Shown piece after piece: positions 20,269-31,439 of a stretch of DNA of 64,000 bases (position 1 is the first letter of the stretch; every line of letters begins with the position of its first letter). The position numbers and the translations under genes are program-made. The notes under the pieces are model-generated. The model ran no database searches and had not been told where the DNA came from. It saw only the letters and a program-made list of their open reading frames with translations. Origin of the DNA: Wyeomyia smithii (taxonomy: Eukaryota > Arthropoda > Insecta > Diptera > Culicidae); the NCBI RefSeq assembly GCF_029784165.1, contig NC_073695.1:192227357-192291356 (forward strand), given 5' to 3'.

Positions 20269-21375
20269 ATATCGTTTGGAGAATCGAAAAAATGATGTTC
20301 AAGTATTTTTGAAATTTATAATGATATAAGTACACGAGCAGAAATAAGATCTCGAAAATTACTCATGATGTTATTATTCGGAAGTATTTTCATGTTATGA
20401 AAATGCGCGCTACTGTTTTGCTGACACCATGAGTTATTGGTCATGAAAACATGAGTGTTTTATAGACGTGCAACCTAGCAAGCGACTCATGAAATTGTGA
20501 TTTATTAAATCTCGCAATGATTTATGAAGCCATGAAATCATGATTTATCAAAACCAAAAATATAATTCAAGAAATCTAGCAGTCCACTCATGAAATTCGA
20601 CCTGATTTTTGGAATCTCGTTATGGTTTATGAAACATCAAATAAAATCCATGAAACTTTGAGTTGAATTTATCACTCTACTAATTTTATCATGATTATGA
20701 AAATAGTGAAAGATCAGATTTTGTTCATGATTTTAAATGCCAAACTATCACAGGTTTTGGAAAATCCAAAAAAGTAATAAGGCATTTGTTGCATACAAAT
20801 TTGACAGTTTGTTTTGTTAATGATTTTTACAGTGAAACAAGAAGTAAACATAGGTAACCGCTCCAATATTCATCTCTGTACCTATATTTATCTCATCACA
20901 CCTTTTTGATCAATTCATCGTTAATTTTACCATATCTTCAACCAAATCTTTCAACCACTTGACGAAATCGAGAAGCAAATAGATTTACTTTCAAAATTTG
21001 TAGAAATTTGACGGTAAATTGGACAAATTAGAGAAATAAGAGGAATATAGGTGCACCTAGCTGTTGAGGAGAATAATGGAGCGATTACCCTATATTATTC
21101 TTGAATTTCTTTTTTAAAATAGTTAACAACGTTTAGCTGACATGAGTTTGGTTTTTTTTGTTTTTTTTTTTTAAATTTTTGAAAAGTGGTGTTTTGCCAT
21201 ATTTAATTTATAATAATATTTTGGTGTTGATGTCACTGTTTTTTTTCTGACAGTTTATAGTTTTTATGAAAAGGGTATATACAAGGATGTAAATTATCAC
21301 CCACGCTCATATTTTTCGCAAGCCGATAGCTCATTTTCGAACAATTTTGTTTGACAAACTGGAAGTCCTCAAGTG
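20269..21375. repeat. 1.1-kb direct duplication, copy 2
   Basis: It matches copy 1 (16893-18062) from AATCGAAAAAATGATG to GGAAGTCCTCAAGT in the same orientation. It lacks a segment of about 20 bases near 20640 and several short indels. The sequences outside both copies differ, so the boundaries are those of the repeat unit. Confidence 0.85.
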
Positions 21376-22071
21376 GTAAGTGGTTTTTAAGCTTTTTACT
21401 TCAAAAAAGTCATTAGATAGTTAATGAATGCAAGTTAATTTTAAGTAGACACTGAACTGCAACTTTTTCAGAAAGTTCCTTCCAGAAAGGTTATTGGTTT
21501 CGTCAAACGAGAGATATTAGCCTTGAGCAATGCTTTTTACTGTAAGGTGTTAATTTCCTGTAGATGACCTGCTCACTTCAAGTGATTATTCAAGTTGAAA
21601 GTGTCAGAACTCAGAAAAAAACGTTTTTAATTGCTTAGCTAAACACAGGTTGTATCTCTTTTCATCGCCGTCGTTTTCCATCAAATCACTGTTGTAATGA
21701 AATGGGACACTTCCCTTTCTCAATATCTGCCACTTCTCCCATCTGCTGAATGCACGAACTAATGCGGAATAATTTTATTCAGCACGTATTGCGAAACACT
21801 GAAGACGTAAGAAAGGAAATTGTCAAGCAGCATATCCAAGACTACAACCTTAGATTTTGCTTTTTCAACGACGACCTTAAGTATTTGTTGGACGTCTCCG
21901 CCATTCTCCAAGCAACATAGAAGCTGTCTGCGGTCATAAACATTTGCCTATATCCAAAATACTTGAGAAAAATATGATTTCTCCTACACAGAGCAGTTAA
22001 TAGTGAGACTGGTATGCGATTATTGTGCTATTCGATGGCCTAAATAATCACTTATCAGTCTCTTCCTTATT
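21376..22071. other. No gene recognised
   Basis: AT-rich, with no convincing frame, RNA gene or repeat boundary. Confidence 0.4.
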
Positions 22072-23282
22072 TTTACCTTTCACCTAGAGAGATATAGCAA
22101 TCACTGGCAAAACTTAAAGTATAAACGTGCTCCATAGGGCCGAATGGCATGTATCATTCGGCTCGGCTCGACGAGCTGAGCATTTTCTGTATGTGTGTGT
22201 TTGTGCAACTTTTTATTCTCACTCACTTTTCTCAGAGATGGCTGGACTGATTTCCATGGAAATAATTGCAAATGAAAGGTCTTGTTGTACCATAAGAGCC
22301 AATTCCATTTTATTGCAATCGGGTTTTTAGTTTAGAGGTTTTGTATTAAAATGTAAAAATCATGAATCATCATTATCTCAGAATCTACACAACCGTTTTG
22401 AACGAAATTTGCTTTAAATGAATGAGCTACCTGAAAAACTTTTAACTTTTGAATTCTATAAAGATTGAAATTGAGGTTCAAAAATTATGAAAAGAAACGT
22501 GTTCTGAAGACTGTTTAATCTCAGTCATGTTTCTCAGAGATGGCTGGACCGATTTTCATAAAATCAGTGTCAAATGGAAGGTCTAGTTGCCCCATAAGAT
22601 CCTATTGATTTGTATTGCAATCGGACTATTACTTTGCCTGTTATGTTTAAAAATGTGAAACCCAGCAATGAAATGGAACATATTCCGAAGACTGCTTGAA
22701 CTCAATCACTTTTCTCAGAGATGACTGACCCGATTTTCGCAAAATTAGTGTAGAATGAAAGGTCTAGCTGCCTCATAATACCCTATTGAATTCTACTGTG
22801 ATCGGACTGTAACTTCGTCTGTAATGTATCGAAATGTGAAAACCACGAAACTTCATTATCTCAGAAACAACACAACCGATTTGAGCAATATTGATATCAG
22901 ATGAACAGGCTAGTTGAAGGTTAACTGATGAATTATGATTGATCACGTGGTTTCAAAGTTTGGCTGCCCTATACGTTCTCATTTCATTTGATTATAATCG
23001 AACTTGAGCAACAGTTATGTATTATATTGTTAAAACAACGAAAGTCTATTATCCCATTGATTACACGACTTATTTGAACATAACTAGTGTCATACGAACG
23101 AGTCATCTCTCAATCACCTCTAATCTGAAAATATCCATATTCAGTGGTATTCGATCATTTCCAGCTGTTTTCTCTGGCATCAATCTGATTCCGGAAATAC
23201 CGATATTGGGAAGTTTTCAGTAATTTTGTTGTTTTCCAGAAACTGAAAGTGGTCACCTTTGAATTCTAAACAGTGTCAAGGG

Positions 23283-24898
23283 CAGTGCGGTAAAATTTCA
23301 TACTCAATCGAAAGTGTACAATGAAAATAAACAGCATAATCACTCTGTTTCAAATGAAACAGTTCCTAATCGTCTCATATTGGTAAACATTTCATTTGAG
23401 TAACTGCAGTTCGTTTTTCTTTGAATAGCTGCACGTATTCATTTGCGAATGAGTAACTATGGTGCGTCGCGTAATATTATAAACAATAAATCACTATCGA
23501 GACCAGGAATGAATGCAATGTTGTCAGCCTAAGTACGTTGATTGTGAACAAAGCACAATCGGCGAAAATAAATTAATATCAAATGAACAGCATACCAGCG
23601 TACAGCATCAATACCTGCATACATTTATTCTATATATTTCTGATGTCAGACTCACTACGATACTAGTTCAATTACGACCTTGGCATCCTGCTAGATACGA
23701 AATTGACGTTTAACCTTCATCGCTCAGCGGTTATATCCAAAGCGAGTCGTCTACTAGGATTTATCTCGAAAATAGCTAAGGATTTTTCCGATCCCCACTG
23801 TTTTAAGGCACTATATTGTGCTCTAGTTCGTCCTCTTTTGGAAACTGCTGCTGTAGTATGGTGTCCACATCAAACCTCATGGAGTATAAGAATCGAGCGC
23901 ATACAGTAACGTTTCCTCAGACTGGCCCTAGAAGATTTACCATGGCGCAATCCATCGGAACTTCCTTCGTATCCTGACCGATGTCTACTCCTGGGTTTAG
24001 ATACGCTGCAACGATGACGATCAATTCAGCAAGCGATTCTTATTGGAAAGTTTCTCAACGGAGAAATCGACTCACCTTGGCTGCTTTCGCTGCATGATTT
24101 GCGAGCACCGCAGAGAACGTTGCGCAACGATTCGTTACTTGTGATTATAATGAACCAGTCGCCGCGTGCATTCGTGCCTTTTCACTAGTTGAAGACTTAT
24201 TTTTATTTCACGAACCTATCCATCGATTCAAAAATAGGCTAATTAGTTCGACTTTGCTGTAATTTAGTTAAGGTTTTCAATTCATTAGGACTTAGTGTCA
24301 GATGAATTTAATCACAAATAAACAATAAACAATAAACAATTATTGATACCACGAGTACCTAAACTGAAACCTCGAGTGTTATTTTAACTCACTCCTTTTT
24401 TCACTGCGGCAAAGTTTTGTTCCCTCTCGCTATGCGCGAAGAAATGAGAAACGTCGAACATCTCAAAATCAAAACAACACAAACCGATACAAAACCGGTG
24501 CAGTTTACGTTGCATAGGGCAGAAAATGAACGATATTAGTTTTATCTGAACTTCGTTTGTCACTATAGGTCCATTCTTGAATGAATTGAGTCCAGCGTAT
24601 TCCACTCGCGAAAATCAATTGAAACACAAACGACTTACTCAAATGAAATGCTGCTTGTTTCAATATAGGTACAAGTAACTGCCTTGTTGCTGAGATTGTG
24701 CGATGTCTCGAAAGAATATGTGGTCACTCAAATGAGTGAACAGGTGAAGATATGTTGCTGAGTCACGAATGAAATAATTTGGCTTGTCAAATCTGGCTTC
24801 TACGAGTAAACACCACGTTGAATGGAAGGTTGCTGGGTTTTATCGATTCGTTTATATTTATCATTTTCAAATGAGTGACTGGAAATTTTACTGCACTG
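23283..24898. mobile_element. 1.6-kb hAT-type DNA element with perfect 8-bp target duplication
   Basis: The ends are CAGTGCGGTAAAATTTCA and, on the opposite strand, CAGTGCAGTAAAATTTCC. Both sides are flanked by GTCAAGGG (23275-23282 and 24899-24906). CAGTG termini and 8-bp duplications are the hallmark of the hAT superfamily. Composite copy A holds the matching uninterrupted site (its reverse complement reads GTCCAGGGTCAAT at about 15176-15190), so the insertion is doubly supported. No transposase frame is visible. The interior carries a non-LTR retrotransposon fragment at about 23664-24345. Sub-terminal motifs include TTTCAAATGAAAC and CATTTGAG. Confidence 0.92.
23664..24345 (+). pseudogene. 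3' end of a non-LTR retrotransposon RT (C-terminal region) with AATAAAC-repeat tail
   Basis: One frame from about 23670 to 24190 reads DLGILLDTKLTF, FKALYCALVRPLLE, VVWCPH, RIERIQ, then a stop, RFLRLALEDLPWRNPSELP and CLLLGLDTLQR, with a second stop and then LLSLHDLRAPQRTLRN. This is the thumb/C-terminal part of a non-LTR RT widespread in mosquitoes. The 3' UTR ends in three AATAAAC-like repeats (about 24317-24341), acting as a tail. It is 5'-truncated, dead, and sits wholly inside the hAT-type element. No target duplication was fixed. Confidence 0.85.
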
Positions 24899-25456
24899 GT
24901 CAAGGGTCAATGCTTGGCTTCTATGCATCATCTCGATTACGGAAATATCCATATTAAGTAATATTCGGTCTTTTTCGGCGGTTTTTCCGAAACCGGAAGT
25001 CGCCACATTGGATGTCAGAATGGCATTTGGAGACAGTTTCTGGCCCCTGAGCGTCATTCTGGTTTAAGAAACACCCATATTTGGTGTTATTTGGTCGTTT
25101 TCGGCTGTTTTCCAGACACCGGAAGTCGCCATCTTAGAAATCAAAATGTTGTCTGAGGTCGACTTGTGGCTTCAGTGCACCATTACGATTCCGGAAATAC
25201 CCATTTTAGAAACCAGAAGTTTCCATCTCAAATTCAAAAATGGCGTCTGGAGTCGAGTTTTGGCTCTTGTGCATCGACCCGATCATTGTAGGCTGTTTTC
25301 CGGAAAACCTGGTTGAAATATCTGTTAAGCTTGTATGGGAGACCTGCCTCCCCTTCCAGAGTACGGAGGAGTATCAAACCAACATAGAAATTTGTAGGAA
25401 ACCCCACCCTTCCAGAAGATGGATGGGTGTCAAACTATGGACATCACAAAATATTT

Positions 25457-26188
25457 ATTATATGGATTGAAGACAAAAATATGGCCATACTCAAGAAAAA
25501 CATTAGATGGGATTAGATACTCAAGAAAAACAAAAACTGATATGCGATTATTTTTAAGATGGGACCGATTGACCGCCCTTTTTTACTTTTTCGAATAAAA
25601 CATGTTTTTTTGTATTCTTCATCGATAGTAAAGCAAGAGATAGATGCAATCTGATATTTAACTCAAAAACGATGAAAATCCATATCCATATTCAGCCTGA
25701 TATATACATAGCCATTTAAAATACGCTAGAGCATCAAATGTGTTATGTCCGACACACATTCGTTGTACAGGTTACAATTATTTTAGATTTTTTTTACGCA
25801 TAACTGAGATGAGATAACCATATTTCGTTTTCTGTACATGATAGCTGCAGAACATGTTGGGTACAAAAAAACCCATCGAGCACCCCTTTCCTTTCCAATT
25901 CCGTAGAGAGGGGAGCGTTTTGCGCAAATGTGTTCAAAAATCCAGTTTTTCAATAATTCAATTTCATATTTTCGGGTTCTGATCACCGTGTGGCTTATTT
26001 TGTCGAGTTTTAATTGACTTTCGGTGGGTTTTCCTTACTATTCAAACAAATTTGTTGACGTTTCGGTCTACTTGTTCTTTGTTTCGACCATCTTCAGAAA
26101 ACAAATTTACTATTGTGATCCTTATCGTATAGTGGTGAAAAACACAAATTTGATTCATGTATCAAAAACTAGCAATCAGTCGATGTGT
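25457..26188. other. No gene; shares a short segment with 54410-54475
   Basis: The stretch near 25728-25775 (AGAGCATCAAATG, GTTATG, CACA and TTGTAC words) matches 54412-54460 at most positions, so it is a dispersed repeat fragment. A GACGTTTCGGTC...CCATCTTCAGAAAAC segment at 26058-26102 is of a kind often found in MITEs. Nothing coding. Confidence 0.4.
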
Positions 26189-26905
26189 GGGGCATAATGA
26201 GCAGCCACGGGGTATAATGAGCATTCTTATAGAACATATCTTGAAACTGTAACTAATGGGCCAACGTTTGTCGCGGGATGCCGTGATACTTGGCGGTTTG
26301 TTTCGTGAATGTCCCGTCGCGCCTTATGGTGGCCAATTCTGCCTGCAGTCCCTTTTTCTGACCGATTCGGTCTCAAAGATTTTCTGATATATGTTCGCAC
26401 CAACACTGTAAACAAACACTGACTATGGAAACAGACAAACTCACAAGTCTACTGAGATGAATTTCAGGTAAGTTTATGTGACAAGGTGTGCTCATTTCAC
26501 CCCACCTAAAGGTGACCATTTCGCCCCTATCGAATTAGTTTAAGTTAACTTGAGATTTTAACACTAATTATAGCTTAAAATCAAAACTTTAATGATGGTG
26601 AAATTTGAGGTACAACCCATACCTCATGTTGATGTGTCTACATACTTGTTTGAGCCATTTAAACGACCGTAGAAGCTTATTTTGTAATGCGCAATAATAA
26701 TAATTTTTCCAACATCCGGGAACCAAGTTGATTTTTTCAATATTTTTCCATATTTTAAACAGACAAACCACTTTTGTTCTACATAAAGAGATACTGTAGT
26801 GACTACGGATGGGTTCCACATACCATATTGTATTAAAAAATGTGTAGTTTCGCATAAAAGAGGGGTGTCTATTTCGCCCCGTGTGCTCATTATGCCCATA
26901 ATCCC
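26189..26905. mobile_element. Probable MITE built from iterated GGGGCATAATGAGCA motifs
   Basis: GGGG[C/T]ATAATGAGCA occurs at 26189-26203 and 26209-26223. TGCTCATTTCACCCC lies at 26489-26503, GACCATTTCGCCCC near 26513, CTATTTCGCCCC near 26869 and TGCTCATTATGCCC near 26884. The left copies point one way and the right copies the other, giving an overall inverted arrangement of about 0.7 kb. The right end continues ATAATCCCCTAA. The outermost ends and target duplication were not resolved. Confidence 0.6.
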
Positions 26906-27315
26906 CTAAATGTTAAGAATTATGATCGCACGCTCAAATATTAATCAATCTGATCACAAATAAGAATTTTTTTTTTTACAAAATTCACGGAACGCGGGTA
27001 AAATGTGAAACATCCATTAAAATCTCAAACAATTACAATTTAGATGAACTCGAACTGTTGTTATATTATTATGCAGTCTGTGCATATAATTTAAGAATGT
27101 ATATATTTTTACGCAAAATTACTTACCTATGTGTGGCATATCAAATTGCTGAGTTTGTCTTTTCGTATTCCTTTATTGAGGAGATTTTTAGCCGAACGCC
27201 GGTTCGCCACTGATGCATTAGACATCAAGTAGTTCTAGTTTAGAAAGACTTTCAAGAATAGAAACAAGTCTTGTCTAAAGATTTAGTTATCTAGAAAACA
27301 AACAAAAACAATGTA

Positions 27316-27918
27316 CAGTCCCTCTACAATTATGGGTCAGTCAACGTGTTGTCTGAATGTTCAAAAATGAATATAAAATCGAGAAAATTATCAACTACGA
27401 ATGTTTAACTATCTATCTCTGTGTTCTGATGTGTACTTTCGATCAACAATTAGTTTCACTGCAGTTGATGCGTGTAAATCGGTTGAGAAGAAAAATATTA
27501 CTTACAAGCAAAAGACACAATTATGGGTCACTTTTGGCATTCAAAATCATTTAGTCTATAAAATCGTCAAAATACATAACGCGTAATTTTATGGTTGTAA
27601 AAGCTTGATAACAACTTATTTTATTCAGTCTTGATGTATTATCATGTAAAAGTAATAAAAATTGCCAAAATATGGACTGACCCACAATTGTGCACCGCAA
27701 AATGTAACATTACTACAATTATGGGTCACTTCACTTATTGCACCAAGCAGAATTATAGTTTCTAGTGACATTTTCAACTTTGAATCATTTTAATCGTAGG
27801 TTACAAGTGAGTTAAAAAAATACCACTGCCAATAAAAATTATTCTGTTTCGTGAGAATAGACGTATTTGCGTAAAAGTGACCCATAGTTGTAGCTGACCC
27901 ATGATTGTGGAGGCCCTG
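27316..27918. mobile_element. 603-bp non-autonomous mariner-like element with iterated ATTATGGGTCA motifs
   Basis: The termini are CAGTCCCTCTACAATTATGG and, inverted, CAGGGCCTCCACAATCATGG, both continuing GTCAG. TA flanks both ends (27314-27315, 27919-27920). The word ACAATTATGGGTCA or its reverse recurs about six times: both ends, about 27516-27531, 27676-27689, 27715-27728 and 27877-27890. There is no transposase. The repeats are candidate transposase-binding sites. Confidence 0.8.
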
Positions 27919-27920
27919 TA

Positions 27921-30639
27921 TGCTTTGCGGTTGGTTGATTTCATCGTTTGAATCGGTTAAAAAGAAACATTCATTTTTTCTAACTTTGTTGCTTGCTGCT
28001 CCGATCAGTTCCAGTTAACCTTCGCAGCTGGATCGGTGCGATGATGTGTGCTTCGATATTGGAGCCGGCTGGAGCTCGGTTCGATACCCAGCTCTTCTTA
28101 CAAAACACGCAACTTGACACTCGAGCAGTCAACAACCAACTCCAAGTTGTTGGAATCTCTCAGGATTGCGAACATCAAACGCGAGAACTGGTATGACTTG
28201 TACTGGTACGCTTTACTGTGAGCCTATCGGAATTAAACTCCAGCACATAACTATATTTTTGCCGCTGTCCTCACCTCACGGATTTGTACACAATGCGAAC
28301 AAAGCCCAAATGGATTGCTAATGGAAATGCTTTCCGCCTATGCTACTGTGCTGCGTATCGAGTACATATTCGAATGAGTCGTGTAAAGGATTGTGGCATA
28401 TTGCATGCTGGCTAATTCGGGTTCATTCTCATTAGTTTTATAAATTAGTTTATGTAACTGCATATTGAAAAGTAGCAGTTACATGTTTTTAGGATCCTAC
28501 AAGCCGGTGACAGGGTGCATATATCGGCTAATGGCCAGCCTAACCGGAATGATGGAAACAATTTGCAATTATATAGGACGAGAATGGAACAGATGGAGCA
28601 GCGTGGTGTTTTGTTCCGGCATGTATTCGAATAGCTAAACCAAAAATTTATCCCACCGAAACTAATCGAACTAGTCCCGACAGATTGGGATCCAGTTTCA
28701 GAAACGCTTGTTCGGTGGGGTGGTAGTTAGTGTATGCAATGGCTTGAAACTGCAGTACCACTGAGCAGTGTAAAGCAGGAGATGTTATTGCAACCTAAAA
28801 CAGAACCACAGTCGGAATCGCGATCGTGGATCATGGCGTTCGGATTGACTGTACGACGACAGTACCACTAGCCCATCCCAATGGATGCTAATTGGAGCGC
28901 TTTTAGTTGCTTAAAGATGCTTACAGTCGTCTACAGAGTTATTTTTAAAGTACAGATGAGCTGAACGTGATAATTTTTACACACTTCGGCTTTGTCAGTC
29001 TTCTCGCAGTATATTTAGAACTAGTGTATCAACCCAGTGACCACATAACTCACTGCTATGTTGTGTTGATTTGTTTTTGTTTTCGAACAAATGAAAATAG
29101 CCTCCATTGAACGTATTAGAACTGATTACTCTTACTCATGATCATAGTCCTCTTTCGCACAAGCAGCCAATTAATTTCGCACAACTCAATTAGGCACATC
29201 GGATTGGAAAACATATCGTCCACGTCAAATTAGCACCGGAACTGTGTACCAATAACCCCGTACGGTTTCAAACCAAATTACCGTGGGTTCCCTGCAATCC
29301 ACATGAACAATTTCCCTCCCGTTTGCATGCCATCAAAACAGAATTGTCTCTTCCAAAAAATACATGCAGTACTGTTGAGCTCTAGCAGAGGACAAACATT
29401 AGCATGGTTCAGGTTTCATACCCGAAAACATAGCACACGTCCACGAGAGATTCCGCTACCATTTCCACATGTCGGCTTAATTTAATGACATCAATTGATC
29501 AATTTCCTGTTTTTGATTACAGTTATGAGCTATTAATAAAAATCATAATAAATTGCGTACGCTTCGGTTATGGCGATAGGCCATGAGTTCAGAAGGTTTA
29601 AACAAGTGACGTACGCCACTAAGCGAGTGTTCGCCACGTGCATTGTTTAATGTCCTATCAGGGGCAATGAGTGGAGGGATCTTTAATCAGACAGCCGTTA
29701 GAAGCTTGGTAGTTGTGATTGTGTGACATTATCAGTATTCTAAGAGCTAGCGGTTTTTAACTGAAGTAGAAAATAAAAAAATGAGTCGAGCGTTGTTTTT
29801 GTATTTCACCTGATGTTGAAGTTTCATGCATTTCTGAATGTTTTGGCAACCAATTGTGATTTCGAACATTTCATGAACTACTACTCCCCCGCAATGCTTC
29901 CATCAGTCGTAAAAGTGCAACTCTGATCGCTTTGAGGCACCAATTCCCGTAGTCCGATTGAGTATTTGATCGATCTTTTGAAAGTTGAAATTAAATAAAT
30001 CTCTTTAGGTAAATTTTTTACTTATTTAAAAAAAAAGTTGAAAAAGTTAAAAATCGTCTTACATTTCTCCATCCTGAACTTTTTATTAAACAGTTTCATT
30101 TTCAACGAAAAATGGATTTCAAGGAAAATTCAACTCTTTTTCGTAATAATAAAAAAATTGTTTTAATTTTCTAATTTACTCAATTTGAACTCGAAATAAT
30201 GCATGTAGGAAGGTAACAGTTGTGAACTTTTTGATTGGAAACGTCTATCCAAAACTTCTAAAATCATAAGGATACAATTATTTTAAAAAATATGGGAATT
30301 GAAAATTTTTCGAATACTTAACGTTCAATAAAAAATTATCTATCATTCCTTCATCATGGACTTTTCACCGAACTTCATGATTTTTTTTTGTAAATTAAAA
30401 TTGATTGTTTATTTAGAAATGATTTTCGTCGAAAAACATTTCTCTTACAACATTCTCTTAGCGTCACCCAATACGCAGCTACGATCCGTTACAGTGACAG
30501 TCGTTGGCCGTGATGGGTCTATTTCATTGTTATCGTAGTGATAAAAATATTCTGATATCTACGTTGTACAAGTCCACATGTTATTTATTTATTATACCTC
30601 ATTATACTTCGTTATTTATCGAAAAAAGCTATATTTTTT
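27921..30639. other. No recognisable gene or element
   Basis: About 2.7 kb of unassigned DNA. 27990-28200 is less AT-rich with a 67-codon frame but no domain. 30000-30340 is very AT-rich. Exons of an unseen gene cannot be excluded, but nothing supports one. Confidence 0.4.
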
Positions 30640-31439
30640 GGGTGTAATCGTGAGTGTTAGTGGAACATTTTGGCGACGAGTGAAAAAAAACGAGTCAATT
30701 TGCGGATTATTGTACATAAAAAGTGATTTTTAGCCGCGATGACGACAATACCAGCAGCTGATCGCTCATCTGTCCCAAAAACGTGAGTAACCCAGCAATG
30801 CCTGAAGGAATTCTCCCGCGAAACTGTCTAAGGAGTTAAGTTTGTGCAAAACTACCGAGAAGCTGAAATCGATTTTTGGATCATCAGCGGTATTAGTGCT
30901 TGCAGACCATCAAAGATGATACAGAGAACACAGTGTTATACTCCTGCAAGGTAATCCGTGCTTATGTGTACTTTAAACTTACCTATCTATTCGAGGTGCA
31001 ATTTAAGTGCCTAGTTTTTGTCTGTGACCTCAAATCCTCGAAAGACTCCCTTATGCGACTGATTACCTAGCTGAACGGAACATCGGATATAACGTTGGCT
31101 GTGAAGCACGACACTAAGAAAGCTGTCAAGCCGTCAGATATCAGCATCATCCTCGCCGAAATGTGGAAGACGATTGGACAACCAGGAACATCTCCGCTTT
31201 CATGCCAAGTGGTGGCAATCAACGGTGTCTCCAAACGAGGTTTGTGTCAAGTCAAGGTCCCAGAACAGCCTGTGAGTCGTTCCAATCAACTCGTTTTGCA
31301 GCCATATCAACCGGCCACAGCGTAATGGCGATTCAATCAAAGTTCCCTGATGTCTTTATCAACAGTATGGGACTGTGCTGCAGAACCTAGGTCATCATCT
31401 GCCACTCCGAGAAAATGCGAGGTCGATATTTCGGCCGAA

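Larger units (their letters stand above)
22072..25456 (-). repeat. Composite modular repeat, copy C (inverted), split by a hAT-type element
   Basis: The left edge CCTTTCACCTAGAGAGATATAG is the reverse of the right end of copy A. It is followed by CGGCTCGGCTCGACGAGCTGAG, a TG microsatellite and the roughly 190-bp CTCACTTTTCTCAGAGATGGCTGG modules (about 22200-22950). The GGAAATACC/TTCCGG-type modules run from 23100 to 23282 and resume at 24907-25320. The break at 23283-24898 is a later DNA transposon with an 8-bp duplication. The right end fades at about 25456, in the CCCCACCCTTCCAGAAG-type modules. Confidence 0.8.

Noticed and set aside
16893..21375. The two 1.1-kb direct repeats as an LTR pair
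   Set aside because: They do not start TG and end CA, there is no primer-binding site or coding sequence between them, and flanks show no target duplication.
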